Part shown: one piece after another, positions 42,430 to 55,540 of the stretch
Numbering within the stretch: position 1 is the first letter of the stretch
Layout: every line of letters begins with the position of its first letter
Assembly (NCBI GenBank): GCA_001695595.3
Contig: MBPM02000007.1
Coordinates: forward strand, 1,612,001 to 1,676,000
Direction: 5' to 3'
Origin: Plasmopara viticola
Taxonomy: Eukaryota > Oomycota > Peronosporomycetes > Peronosporales > Peronosporaceae
Length of the DNA: 64,000 nucleotides
Notes under the pieces: model-generated
The model's input: the letters and a program-made list of their open reading frames with translations, nothing else
What the model was told of the DNA's origin: nothing
Database searches by the model: none
Made by a program: the position numbers and the translations under genes

Positions 42430-45400
42430 CTAAAGAGTGTCATTTGACGAACGAAATGAACGCAAAGAGACATGATCGGTGACAAAATCGAGTGAGGCGT
42501 CATCAACTTGTAACTCAGTTTTAGTCCGCCGCTCTTTTTTTTTCTTCGTGTGCTTGCCCTTCTTCTTTGAAAAAGGGGGTAGCCCCGTCGTGCTAGCTCC
42601 GATCCATTCGTCGTTCCCTACTTCGTCTGCTTGTTGCTGGTCTCTCCGACGGTGATGACGACCCCGACTTTCTGCTCGACTAGAAGACTTAATTGGAGCA
42701 CTTGACGGCACAAGTGGTGGAGGGGTGGTCTCGAGCTGACCCAAAGCGCTTGAAGTGCCACTGGAATTTGCACATCGTGTCTTCGCCTCTTGCCGAGAAT
42801 CCGGCCTCAAACCGTGACGAGACTGCAAGCGATCGCGTGGCGGGTCGTCTTCAACAACGAAACCATCTTCTCTTTGAAAGCTCAGATTATCTCTTGGAGC
42901 TTTGTAAACGCTAGCGACTTGACCCACAAGCTCTTCTTCCGGTTTGCACACTAGTTTCGTCTTTTCGAGTCCAGAAGCCTCGACACTCTTGTCCTTGTGC
43001 TTCCGACGATCCTTTGTACCATTCAGAGTATTGTGTGGACTCATTCCCCTTGCAGCCAAATCGGCCACTTTACTATTAAGTCGACTGATGTGCTGAGCGT
43101 CATTTCGTAGAGAGGATAATTGTGTGTGTGTCTCCATACACACATCGTCGTAAGGGGTGTTCGCATTAGCACGTGGCGGTTGTCGAAAGGTATCTGCAGC
43201 AGATACCGACGAGCGCACGGTACAGCTTCCAATACTTCCAGTCGTGCCCTGTCGATCTTTTGTATCGTCATCTGACACAACCTCTGCCCCTCCAGTTTCG
43301 TCCCCGCCACTGCTCTTCAGTGTAGGGAGTTTAATCAAATGGAAATCATGTCGTGCCTTGATTTTTGGCGAATTCCACTCTTTTCGTTCTTTGCTCCAAA
43401 CCGCTCGCTCCCACACTTTGACAAGTTCATGCTGCGGTAAGAAAAGATCGACGAGCTGTTCCAGCAACTTGGCTTCTTTCGTCTGTTCTCGAATCGTGTC
43501 GAGCATGTTTTCGCGTTCTTGTTCAAACTCACTGTTCAAATCAACAATCTCTTGTCGCGTCGCTTCTAGTCTAGCTTTATATTTCAGCTCCTTTTCCGAG
43601 CTGCTGCGACACTTGCCTGTGCCGTCTCTTGCGCTGTCTTCAGCTCTTCTTCAACTTGTTGTTTCTCCAGCTCAAGAGCGCGTCGCATGGCCTCGTTCTT
43701 GGCTTGGAGCTTGACCTTTTCCCGTAATTTAATCTGCGTCCTTCGGAATTCCACCTGCTGTTTCAGCAACGTAACCTCTGAATCGGCATCTTGCGTATTC
43801 CCCGATCCATGGATCGTCGATAAACCGGACATTCCACCCAAAATGTGGCTTTCAATCTTTCTGAGCTTGGCATGGAGCGCGTCCTTTTCACGCATCAATT
43901 TTTCCATAGCAACTTGCGTTTGCTCGAATTCTTGACCAATCCGATCTCGTTGATTTACAATCGTTTAATTCAGCTCACGAAGCTCCTCTCGTTCCTTGAT
44001 ATGCGCATCTGAAACCACCTCCTTCACCACAACTTCCAACTGCGAAGCGAGTTGTCTTTCAGTAGCTTCTCTCATCATCCTTTCAGCTTTTGCCATCATT
44101 TCTTTTGCCTGTGCATCTGCCTCTTGCATTGCCTGTTGCTTGGCGGAATCAGGCTCCGCCAACAATAGAATTTTGCTCTTCTCTAATGGCTCTGGACTAC
44201 TTGTTTGCTCTTCTTTAATACAGCGGTCGAGAAGTGGCAACAAATTTGCCACCACTCCGGAGCCGTTGGCCTTCACCACTGTCCCCTCACTATCACCAGC
44301 ACCTTCTTGCCACATTTTTTGATTCTGAGCTTGCAAAGCTTTGGCCTCCTCCATCATTACCGTCGCTTGTTTCAACATCTCGGCGGCATCTTGTTGAGAT
44401 TTCTCCACCTCTTGACGAGTTGTTATAACCGTTCGACCAGAAACATTCGTTACGTTGAAAGTCGTCAAGATATCGTCTCGAGGCTGCGATTGACTGGCGA
44501 GCATCGTCCGCAAACGCTCAATTTCTTCCTTATACTCGCGCAACTTGGCATCTTTCGGGTCTTCGTTCACAATGGGCTTGTTCTTGATGTTTTTTGCCCG
44601 ATTCGCATATCGAAGCGTAGAGAGTGTCTCGTCGTAATTATAATCGGCTGGACTGACAGCAGCCACCATGAGCGTCTTCGTGTTCCCCCCCAACGAATCT
44701 TGCAACAATCGAGTCAATTTTGAATCACGGTACGGAATGTGCTTTCCTTTGCCATCGACAAGCGAGAAAATAACGTTACCCAATGCTGATAAGCTCAGAT
44801 TGATCTTACATCCTTCCTAAAACGTAGCAAAAGTGAGAAAATGAGGCAAACCAATCTCCACGTAATTTTGTACCCACCTTGAGTCGACTGCCTGTAGCTC
44901 CGGTTTTGCTTTGACGTTCACTTCCAGCGAGATCGACTAAGTTTAGCTACACATCAAGATGTTTAGACCTTACCCAAACATGTGAAAAGGTTAAAAGTTC
45001 CTTGCCTTTCCAGCTTCAAAGTGGTCTTGTCCACCAATCGTTTCGCCATTTCAACGACCACTGACAAGATGGAATGCGATCGCGACGAGCCTTCGTTCTA
45101 CCAAGCCACCAAGTCAGTCCCCATGCCATTCTTTTCACGTATTACGACTACCATCTATACCATCAAAGTTGCTCCAACTGTTCGATTCTTAAATCCTCGA
45201 CTCATGACATTATTCATGGATTGCACATTTCGTACTACCACTTCCGTCAGATCCTTCACGTAGACGGTACCATCTGCTGCCTCCTTCAAGTCCAGTCTCT
45301 TCTTGGTGTCGTCACTAAGGAGATCCCGAATGTCTTCATTGTAGATTTCTAAATACGACGCTCGCACCATATATTCTCGCGTAGTGTCCGCATTGATTGT

Positions 45401-45785
45401 ATCAAAAATATGGTCAAATGAGAGAGGAATGACACCACGCAAGTCAGAAGGAGACTCTTGCCCTTGCATTGTATGCGTCTTTCCACAGCCAGTCTGTCCG
45501 TAAGCAAAGATCGTGCCATTCAAAAATTGACTCGACCAATGGATAACCCGACTCGTCGTAAAATTGCCGCTGCGAAGTCTTTTCGTCGTACACTGAGTCG
45601 AATGTAAACGACTGGAGTTGGCCATTCTCGGGACATTTGAGGGAAATCAACGCTGCGGCCTGGTCCAACGTGACGATTGACTTGCGACCGACCAGTTCCT
45701 TGCCAAAGAGTGTTCGACATCGTACGACCACTTTCACTGTCTCCTTGTCCTTCCCATTACCACTTGCTGTCGCGGGTGCATCCAT
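42430..45785 (-). pseudogene. Kinesin-2 (KIF3/FLA10-type) motor gene with several lesions
   Basis: Starts ATG 45785 (MDAPATASGNGKDKETVKVV). Motor signs: FAYGQTGCGKTHTM (P-loop), SSRSHSI (switch I), [13 protein letters not shown] (switch II), [19 protein letters not shown], and the kinesin-2 neck [20 protein letters not shown], then a long coiled coil and a basic tail to 42430. Introns: 45160-45098 and 44877-44817 (GT-AG); a third ends at CTACAC 44947-44952 but its donor is damaged. Lesions: a deletion shifts frame before NGTIFAYG (about 45528), TAA at 43965-43967 in the coiled coil, and a one- or two-base shift near 43605. Kinesin-2 drives anterograde intraflagellar transport. It is either a decaying gene or one with assembly errors. 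Confidence 0.8.
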
Positions 45786-46069
45786 TTTACGTGAAATCAA
45801 AGCTTGGTAAAAATGGAAAACGAGCGCAAAAATAGGATACGATGAAAACCGGCAAAAAAGTCACCTGGCTGTGAATTCCAATACTCGTGAAATGAATTCC
45901 TGTTCTACTGCGTTCATATCATGCTGTACGTATCTCAAAGAGGGTTGAATAACTGTGATTAGATTGGTACTTATTGTCCCCGTTCTTCTTTAGAATTTTT
46001 ATTACGCGAATTCTTGGACGTACATTAACGAAACCCGTGAAGCATTTGTCGGTCATTTTAACGTATCAC
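45786..46069. other. Upstream region of the kinesin-2 gene, no gene seen
   Basis: AT-rich. Would contain the promoter; no clear initiator recognised. Confidence 0.4.
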
Positions 46070-46381
46070 ATGCACTATGCAATAGAGCCACAAAGAAGTG
46101 TATAATTATTCTGTTGAAGCGCTTAGACGTTGTACGGCTAAAAATACGTCCTTTCTATCGCTCAAGACATGCACAGATACAATAGAGCCATAACGAAGCC
46201 TATAGTCATTCTGTTGGAGCACTGAGACGTTATACGGACAAAGATACGTTTTTTCTATCGCTCTAGACATGCACAGATACAATAGAGCCAAAACGAAGTG
46301 TATTATCATTCTGTTGGAGCGCTGAGACGTTGTCCGATCAAAAATACAGCCCTTCTATCGCTCAAGACATTCACAGAGGCA
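46070..46381. repeat. Tandem repeat, 100-bp unit, about three copies
   Basis: The word AATAGAGCCA recurs at 46081, 46181 and 46281, with TTCTGTTGGAGC, GAGACGTT and TCTATCGCTC at constant distances. Copies differ by about 10-20 percent. Confidence 0.85.
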
Positions 46382-47425
46382 AACTAGAGTTCGGTTAGTG
46401 TTGTACGCACATCCAAGTATGTGTTGCCTGCTTTTTGCAAGCTCGTGGCGTTTGGCAATATTTGAACAAAGTTTAAATAACTAGTGTGTGGCGTCGCTAT
46501 GGAAATGCAACAGTTAGGAACTACAGCGGCATTACCGAAGCTACGTGCAGGTGACTGCATTTTGGTCGCTAGTATGATGGCGAATGGCTGAATAAATTGG
46601 CACCACAAAAAACGCTCCACTGTCATGTACGGGGTATCTGCAAGCAGTAGCGGGATACCAAATGATAGAGTTAAGCCGTATAGGCAAAAAGCGCATTGGC
46701 ATATTCACACCGTGGATATTCACGCTTGAGAAAGTATGTGATCGGTCAATCCTTACTATCCATAAAGATTTGCATCGTGCTTTACGATGCTTGCTGCGTG
46801 CGTTGTATCATTCATTGACGAAAATACGATTATAAAAGACAGGTTAAGAATGCGCGTGCCGATTAACACAAAATTACATAGTGAAACGCCGTGCATTCAT
46901 GAAAAGAAAGCATTGTGGAGGGATTGAAGCAAGCGCCTGTAACAACTTCACGTGCTTTAATTACATTTAAGACAGTTGTCCAGCTACAAAATCTTTCATG
47001 TGAATATGCACGAACAAATTGCGCATACAATCAAAAATAATTTGATTGTAAATTACCTAAGACTTATCATGTCAAAATTGAGCCTTACTTTGAGTGGTGG
47101 TGATCAATGAATTGAAATTATTCTTCGTACAAAGAGGATAATTTGAGGGTGCAGTCGCTAAGCTATCCAAATGTAGCTGTTGCACGAATTAAGTGATGAA
47201 AAGACTACTGATAGAGTGAGTTTGAACGCGAAAACATTTTCACCTCGATTCAAAACTGCATATAGAGCTTAAATTGCGAATGCAGCGCGTAGGCAGCATA
47301 TCATTAGCGATTATACAAGAAATAATGACAACTTTTAGCAGTTGCTCGACCAGAACGACGTAAACATATAGCAATCCATTACATAAAGCCGACTTTAAAA
47401 GAGTCGGTAGACACAGGTACTCTAC
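46382..47425. other. No gene seen
   Basis: AT-rich, only short frames (80 codons at most) without recognisable motifs. Confidence 0.5.
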
Positions 47426-47438
47426 CGGTATGCCCGTA

Positions 47439-47740
47439 TAATGTAATGAAATGCATTATGTTATCGCGTTGCCAAGTTATGCACGTGCTAGGCTCAGTCT
47501 GGCTAGTCCACGGCACAGAGTGGTGTCCGCATACGTCGGGTCTCGTTCGGCGGGCAGTGCAGCCAGCACCGAGGTCGTGAGGGTCTTCCATTATTTTGCT
47601 TAGCTCTGACTTGGTAAGAGCCCAGGTGGCGCCCGGTGCTGGAGACCGTCGCGTCGAGGGTGAGACTCGTTAGAGACCTGCAGATGCCCGAGAGCACCTG
47701 CCCGAAGCGCGCGAGCATTAAGCCCCCGCGCTTGGAAGGA
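47439..47740 (-). mobile_element. SINE-like non-LTR derivative, copy D, 5' truncated
   Basis: Reverse orientation; the head stops at CTTGGAAGGA, lacking the GGTTGGGGTGACGCC part. Target duplication CGGTATGCCCGTA at 47426-47438 and, with one mismatch, 47741-47753. The truncation at the 5' end fits target-primed reverse transcription. Confidence 0.88.
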
Positions 47741-47753
47741 CGGTATGACCGTA

Positions 47754-50700
47754 CTTTATATAATTTTAAATTTACAAAGTGCATGTTACAAACGAGTAAG
47801 CAAGATATCTATTGTTTCATAAATCAGTCTTAAAGTGCTTTCTAATGCACACCAAAGACTTGAAATAAATGGTTGTTTACCGGATAGATGCATGCTTCCG
47901 CCTCTACAAAGTGCATATGACAAAAGAGCAAGCAAGATATAAGACAACCGCGTCACTTCAGAGCCAACTCTTGGCTTGAAAGCGTTTCTGGCCTTAGTGG
48001 TCATGGAGGGCTGCTCCAGCCTCGACTTTGTGCCTCCCTTTACAAAAAGAGTAATTGCTCATATGACACGTGTAAGAGCGGTATCGGAGTCGAGGCTGGT
48101 GGCTACGTCGCGGCTTCTTTGGCGTGATCTGAGCGCTTGGGGCCTTCGCTCTCTATTTATTCCTTATGTGACCCATACACATACAGTCGTATTGCACAAA
48201 AAATGTCAGATCGATTAATCCGAAGTGTTTCGAGGAGCTGCCTACATTCGTGGTAAATTTTAGACTTGATCGGCCGCTTAACGCACGATTTTATGAGTAG
48301 ACGAATCACCACTGTCAAAGCCACTACAGTACCCGTATCTGACTCACCAGCAGCGTTGAAGCGCATCAATAATGAACTCTATAATAATACTACTCGTGGT
48401 TTGTTAAATACCATCACACCGTTAATTCCGCCCTACTTTATATAGCACATCTTCCTGGGATTTGATTGGTTTTGGCAAAAAAAGTAGTGAAGACCAGCTG
48501 AACCACTGGTAGATGTTGTATACACCTCTGGAGACGACGGTACTGACGCTCTTCGCAAAGCAAGCAAGTGCACAAATCCTTGTTTCTCCTGGGTCTGCAA
48601 GAGACTTCGACACCATTGGATGTCTTACATCGAAATTAAACGGTTGGGCGTACATTTAGCCCATAGAGCACAGCAAACATCCCTCTACATCGCCATCACG
48701 TGCCAATAAATTTTACCAGCTTGTAATCATTTTGGTGTAAGTCAGCAAATCTGGCATGAACCTGCGTGCTGACGTCTGTCTAGACTACAATTCGAGAGCA
48801 AAACCGCTCTCGTGGCCATCTCGGTATTTATGATCCATAAGAGAAGTTTCCAAGGCTCCACACTTAACGCTGCTGTCTAAATATTAATAAAGTTTACCCG
48901 AGCGTCACATACACAATTAAATTGTAAAGCTTTAGCGGCGTAATGTGTCCAAGTTGCGTGACTGCCAAGATTGGCCAAATTTTTAAATACGTAGCACCTA
49001 TTTATCGCTGAACAAGTTTATACTGCGTCTGACGCATGAGAAATATACGCGTAATCTATCCCAAAGCCGATACCAAGAAGGCTCAGGTGAACAATTAACC
49101 CATATAGTTAAACAAATTGACTGCAATAGCTTTTAGGTGTAACGGTGTGGCTCGCGTTTTTGCCCAGAGAAATAAGTACGGAGGTATACCATTCTACGAA
49201 GAATCAGAGCAACAGAACGAATGATCGGGCCGCATATCTTATGTATAAGCAAAATTTAATTTAAATGAGGTGCATTCATGCTAACCAAGGTTTAAAAGCG
49301 AAGCGAAGGGGGTGCCTTACGCAGGGAGATGTCTGCATGATCCACACATTACGCTTATGGAGTTTGTAAGCGATAGCTGACTTCTGAAAGCCTTTGTTTA
49401 TGGTAATCTTTTTGAGGTTAAGCGCGTACCGTTTGCTATTAGTATGTTTACGTGGGTTGTACGAAGGTCAAAGGTAAGCTGAATTTGCCTTTTGTCAATG
49501 TAAATGTAAATTTGTGCTCTGAAGTTCGATAGCTAAGGGGGTATATAGTATGAAGGGTGATATATTTTAATAACAAAGGTAGAAATGCCATTACTAAACG
49601 CTAAACTTTCTTTTGAGAGGTCTCAGCGCTAAAGCAGAGTCTATTGTCTCGTACCAAATTATGCTTTGAGAGATGTTGCCACACAGAATACAGAATCCGG
49701 TTTGATCACGACAGAAAATGTAATCGCTTGTCGAACTAAAGGTTAGACCAGAGCACATAGACATTTTGTTAAGTGATTTTGTGTACTCAATCGCACACAT
49801 GCCTCCCTTTGAGAGCAAGCATAGTGAACACTAGCTTATCCAAAGATCACTGGTCTTTTTTGCACGCCACCTCTGTACAAGGTGCTGTAAGGCTCTAACA
49901 CTTTGTCGACAAACGTAGGCCTTAGCGAGTATAATGTCTACTTTGATCTTCTAAGAAAATGCGACAGGTCGCACGATCTTACATACCTGTCGAATGCGCA
50001 GCTTGCAATGCTCAAAGTGACTGCTGCCTTCTATAAGTTAGTGAAGTAGACTGCATTTGCAGCTCAACCGACTAGATTGTGTGATATCTCTAAGCCCTAC
50101 GAGGAAAAATAAAGTAGAAAAACTCAGGAAGCGCAATCTCCATCGACCCCCACAATAGCGCAATTTTAAGGAGGATTTGTTTTGTGCATCTGAGGTTTCA
50201 TCATTGAAAGGTAAGTAAAATCAGACAATTTTTTTCAAAGAGGAGGTACATAAGCGGTGTGCATTTTTTTGTAGTTTGTTACCTGGGTGACGGGCCTGCG
50301 TGCTGAGCATTAGTCCGAATACTTTCTAACCCGAGAAATCGGCGTAAATTAAAGTTAAAAAGCGAAGTATTATTTGCAATGCTCTGAGCTCCGCCAGCTT
50401 TCATGATTTCTTGCCTGCTAGGAGAGGATATGTCAACCTCATTAATATGTGATAGGATTGGAAGATTGTTGACCCTCACCATTTGGACACCACCTCTCAA
50501 ATGAATTGAAGTGACAAGCTATATCTTGTCTAAAAAAAAGCTCTCGTTACTGCAGGCAGAGTCAAAATAACTTTTTTCAAATCGATATTCATAGGATTAC
50601 AGCTACAAATACGTTTGCTCCTTCCGGATGTCATCGATGAACAAACCCCTGTATATGTGACCCCGGCTTCTGAAGTTGACTCAGGTCCACTTCCAACAGA

Positions 50701-53700
50701 CTTGCCTAGCAGTTGAGCATCCGCTTCTCATCAGGAAAAGATGTCTCGAATCATTTCAAAGGCGACATATGCTGCAAAGATTGTACAGGAACCTAAATCG
50801 TACATTTATTATTTAAGAATTACCAAAATGTAACTAATTATAGGAATTTCCATCGTTTTAGGCAGAGTTTTGAAACGAGATCAACCTCGTGTCAGGCACA
50901 AAGCGCTGTGTAGTTAAAAAGTGATCGTAAACACAAAATCAACAAGAGCTCATTGGCGGCTTCTTCATCGAAGGAACGAAGGTTAGCATGATGCGGAAGT
51001 GAGACCTTCATCTAGTTTCTGACGATTTGTTTTTAAATTTTGAATGGCTAATTTCGATTAGAACAAGGCGAAGAATGCATCGACCCCTGAAAAATAGTGA
51101 TTCTGAGAAACATGATTTGCTTTCCAACATGTCCGGGTGCAACTTGCACAGTGCACTGAATCAGGTAGCTGATTCTCCTTAGAAATTTAATGTAGCCTGG
51201 TGCTGACGGGCATTTTTTGCGAAATATAAAATCCGCAACAGAGCTAAACAGAGAAAGCATTACGTACTTGTCGATGCTTTTTTGTGCATACCAGACTACT
51301 AGTTGACCTACATCAGCCTGAGCAGAATTTGTTTTGGCAAACAGGTTGACCAGGCTTACAAAATGGATGCCAGCTTATGCTAAAGTATATTTGTAAGTGC
51401 AGAAAACTTACTGGTTAGCTTGTCGGGAGTGGACAGATGGTCTGCTTCACATAGGGACCGTTTAAGATAAACCAAGCCCGACTGGCTGCTTCAGCTGACA
51501 ACGACACTTCTGGAGGCAAAAAATCATTTCTAGCTTTTCAATGCGGCTTTCAAAGAAATGGCGGACTTCAGTTGATAAGCTCCGCGGCCGGACCGATCGT
51601 TGCGCGATTCAGTGTGATGTATCAAAACTTCTTCGATAATCCGAATCTTAATTTTAAATGCTAGGTTAGCCGGTTAATTTAAGCGGGCACGATTACTAGT
51701 TCCCGCAAGGCCACCCGAACTTACCTTACTAACAAGGGCTGAGCGCAAGGACAAAGCTGTGGAGAGGTGCTAAGGGCACCTCAGATGTAGAATAAAGGCC
51801 AAAATTTTGCCGACCCAAATTCAAACCCGATTCAAAGTGAAACACGTCTTTGTTTCAGTGTCATTGTACGATTGTTGGGAAATTGTACCAGAAGCTAAGA
51901 ATTCTAATGAACTTTTTTCACTGTCGCGATTTGCAATGCAACACAACCTTTATTAAGTGATAAATTCTTCTTTATAAGAAAGTGAGTGTTTTTAATAGCC
52001 CGTCTTTGAAGCCTTCAGCGGGGCAAATGTCTCATTTAGTTGACCAACTTCAAAGCAGTCACGGCTAAGCAACTATAGCGTTAGATGCCACCTTGATCGA
52101 TAGCGCTTGTGTGGTTGCTACACAGAATAAGTTTTACCAGCTCTAGTGTACCGTTGGTAGTGAGCGGAAAATTGGATTGCATTGCGAGTCATGAATAGCT
52201 CCGGAGTCGAGAAGGCTTACGCGCCAGTAAGCGATTGCAACTGAGATACATAGATCTATTAGTGCTACGAAAGAATAAGGCAGTAATAGTCGGATTGGTC
52301 CTGTTAACAGTAGACTTTAACTCCTCTGGCTGGATTCTGAGCAAGTCGTGGATAGATTATTGTAGAAATATTTGACGACGGCCACTCAATACTATTAAGT
52401 GAGTAACATTTTACCAGTGCAACCCCTTCGACGGAAAGCACCGTCGCTTTCAAACCAAAATAATTTATGGGAGGCGATATTGGAAGTACTTATTTTCTTT
52501 TAGGATATTTGACGACGCCTTTGAGTCTATTGCCAGCGAAAAATCAAACACCTCTTTCAGCTGTCGCTGACAAAGATGAAAGAGCTATAAACTTGTCTTA
52601 ATTACAAGTATGTAATTTACACAGCGAGTTACAAAGTTCTGCAACCAGGCAGCATAATTTTTTAGCTTAGGATCGAGCTGCAATACGAAACCAAAGACGT
52701 GCGACCCCGAGGTTGACAGAAGAAAGTTCACAAGAACAACAAACCAACATTAAGTCAGAAAGCGCTTTCCAGATTAATGTTCGAAGGTTTTGAACCTCGA
52801 CCAACGCAAGCAGCTGAGATTCTGGCTGAGTTAAATGCCGTGAATACATCATCTCTTTTTGACGATGGATGCCCCCTCGAAAAATATAATTAAATCTTGC
52901 GTTTCAAATGAGGATATTCTAAATCTGCTTCGTCGGCAGCGCGCGTCACGTCTAATATCGGAGATCTTGGAGAATCTCAAGAGTCAGAGATTTTATTAAA
53001 AAGGCTTAGATGTGGTAATGACAAATCACCAATTGAATTTCCTTGAAATTCACCACAAGATTGATTGTTCCAGCTGTGTCGCAAGGCAGTACTGATGCCA
53101 CGAGGAAAAGCTACTGTCTACTTTGCAAATGTGAAAGGCTGGCTTAGCGCGGAAGTCCAAGTCACTGCATGTGTCACCAATTTTTTGACTTGATAACTAA
53201 AGAGAAGTGACGACTAGTTTATGCTCACCTCGGTTTAACAGACAGACGTGTCACTTTATTATCTGCTTTGCGTAGCGCTCTGGATGTTGTAGATTAACAT
53301 TCAAAACTATAAAGAATGTATATGCTTTCACAACAATATGTACGCCATTCGGGATGCTTAAGTATTACTATATATGCTATCAAATGCTCCGGTGACTTTT
53401 GGTTGCCAAGGTACATAATTGTTCTGACCATTAGAGATTATCGTCAACGAAAATGCTATTGACACATTTGTCCAAAAGGTGATCGGCCAGAGTAGAAGAA
53501 TCTTTTAGGCGAGCAAAGACAAATATTTGAGATTATACGGATGTTACGCCAGCAGTGACGAACTCGTTGTATCACGAAAAATAAATTGTGGAACGGTATA
53601 GCCAACGCCACAACAATTTGCGGTGCTGCATAAATCAGTATCTAAATGGTAACAGAAGCTCAAAATGCCTTTAGAGAGCATCACTTTTGATTTACCGGAT

Positions 53701-54536
53701 GAAGCAAAGCGCTCAGCATAGCTTCTGCATTATTCCGAATCGATAGGGACAATTATAAGCAAGATCTCTTTCCGGTTTGTGCACCCCAGAGCAGACAAAC
53801 GAAGATATTCCTTCGCGATAGCAAAGATTTGCTCTGAAGTTTGCACGGGTTGGTTTTCGTTGAGGGTGTAAGCCTTCGTTGTCGGTATTTCGTTTCCTCA
53901 CGAATATGCCCGACTTGTTCAAATACAGCTATCATTTATGCGCAATACAACTATAAAGACCGAATAGTCTTGATGTGCTTGCCGATGCCCACCCGCGGAG
54001 GCCGAATTGTGAGCTGACCTTTGTAGACGGGTCGAATGACAGAAGAAATTAGCAAGGCAGTCGTATAGTATATATAGTGTACTCTACTATAGGTAAGATT
54101 TTGAACCATCTTGTCCGAGTTATTGCTCTCGGCAACAAACATTTTTACAACATATTGCTACATTCTCAAAGAAGCTTTGCAACAAGATCATGGGATTGGC
54201 AATCATCTCGACGACTTCGCTCGCTGAAAAATATTTTGACTATAATTCTTCTCAAATCCATCTGGCTTTTTATACATCCCAGAATAATACAGCCAATACA
54301 ATCTCTTGAGTTCCAATGATTATAAGCCCAGCTTTCTCTGAATTTGACTGTTTTACCTTTGCAACAACCAATTAGCTTCTTAATTCTATGTGTTTCTACA
54401 CGTGTAAAAATGTTGCAATCAAAGCCGTATTAATAATACCTATAAAACTTTTCCGAACAATAATCGGTAGAGTTTGACGACATCGCGGTAAAGTGGTCCA
54501 CCCTACTTTGCGCCCTAACGAAAGATAAATTACTGA
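47754..54536. other. Gene-poor stretch, no gene supported
   Basis: About 6.8 kb with only short unrecognised frames. I looked for exon-like pieces on both strands and found none with convincing family motifs. Old decayed repeats are likely but not identifiable. Confidence 0.5.
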
Positions 54537-54552
54537 TCTCACTTATCAATTC
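54537..54552 (+). promoter_or_regulatory. Oomycete initiator-like element before the effector gene
   Basis: TCTCACTTATCAATTC, 8-23 nt before the ATG, fits the Phytophthora initiator pattern YCAYTYYNCAWTTT closely; it is followed by a T-run. Suggests a very short 5' leader. Confidence 0.5.
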
Positions 54553-54559
54553 TTTTTTT

Positions 54560-55540
54560 ATGCGGCTTCTTTACTTAAAATTGTCGCTACTGGTCGGTGT
54601 CCTTGCTGCGAATATCCCTGTTGACTCGGCAAGGCTACTTGTGGCCCATTCGTTCACTTCTAAACACGATGATGTCCCTGTGCCAAGGGCATTTAGAACT
54701 CTCACGCTGGTACGTGGTGATGACGAAGAAAGAAGTCCCTTTGCGTTTGCAAATTTTGCGGCTGATATTTTAAAAAGCAACAAAAGCATTACTGAGCTCA
54801 TTGGAAATAATCATATCCAAGCTGTGGTGAGATTGGTAGACAAGAAAGCGTCGGCAAGTGAAATCCTCAGCGACGAAGAACTTTTCCACGTGTCTGGTGA
54901 CCTCTTGGCCAATAAGACCTGGGTGAAATGGGCCTATTTCGTTTATGTAACGAAATCAAGCCCTGAATGTAGCGGTTATACGGCAATTATTGACGCCATG
55001 TTGGCTGCTTGTGGCTACGAGCTTTTGACAGATAAACTGTTGGTGGCTGCGACCTTTCCGAATTCGGAAGGATTTGCCAATGCACTTATACAAGAATTGA
55101 TTGACCAGAGATTCCAACGTAATTTTCATCCGTATATCCTCTTGAAGCTGCTAAGGATCGACTTGAAAACGGACAACTTGTTTGAATGCGAGCAATTCGA
55201 AATGTTCTTTGACTATATGGACAAACAATTTGGACAACAATACGCGACCTATCCCTTTATTGTTGAACTCAAAATCTTCAGTCACTGCTTTACGTTTGCC
55301 GATTTTCTTAAGATGCTGACTTCGCCGAGCAATGCCGAAAACTACAGGAGCTTGGAGTATTTGAAACTGTTAAAGAATGCTCTGCTGTACGAGAACGTGC
55401 TTCCGTCTGATCTCGTATATTTGCTAGCGCTGGACGAAGCGCAAGGCCATCTCTCTTTCAATTTGCAGGCAAACAGACTACTGGCAGAATTTTTGCTGGA
55501 TTACTACAAGCAATTTATTCACAAGAATCAAAGATATTAG
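54560..55540 (+). CDS. Secreted RXLR-dEER-like effector candidate
   Basis: 326 codons, no intron. Residues 1-24 (MRLLYLKLSLLVGVLAANIP to DSA) form a signal peptide. RAFR at 43-46 stands where an RxLR would be (Leu to Phe), and DDEER at 54-58 is a full dEER motif, with the usual spacing. The rest is helical with aromatic/Leu-rich blocks (WVKWAYFVY, CGYELLTDKLLVAA, FFDYMDKQFGQQY) that may be degenerate WY-type folds. RXLR effectors are exported into plant cells. Variant RxLR with intact dEER is known in downy mildews. Target and activity unknown. Confidence 0.7.
   Translation: MRLLYLKLSLLVGVLAANIPVDSARLLVAHSFTSKHDDVPVPRAFRTLTLVRGDDEERSPFAFANFAADILKSNKSITELIGNNHIQAVVRLVDKKASASEILSDEELFHVSGDLLANKTWVKWAYFVYVTKSSPECSGYTAIIDAMLAACGYELLTDKLLVAATFPNSEGFANALIQELIDQRFQRNFHPYILLKLLRIDLKTDNLFECEQFEMFFDYMDKQFGQQYATYPFIVELKIFSHCFTFADFLKMLTSPSNAENYRSLEYLKLLKNALLYENVLPSDLVYLLALDEAQGHLSFNLQANRLLAEFLLDYYKQFIHKNQRY

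Noticed and set aside
43157..43714. Plus-strand frame of 185 codons
   Set aside because: It lies opposite the kinesin-2 coiled coil and is Ser/Cys/Leu-rich as expected of an antisense shadow.
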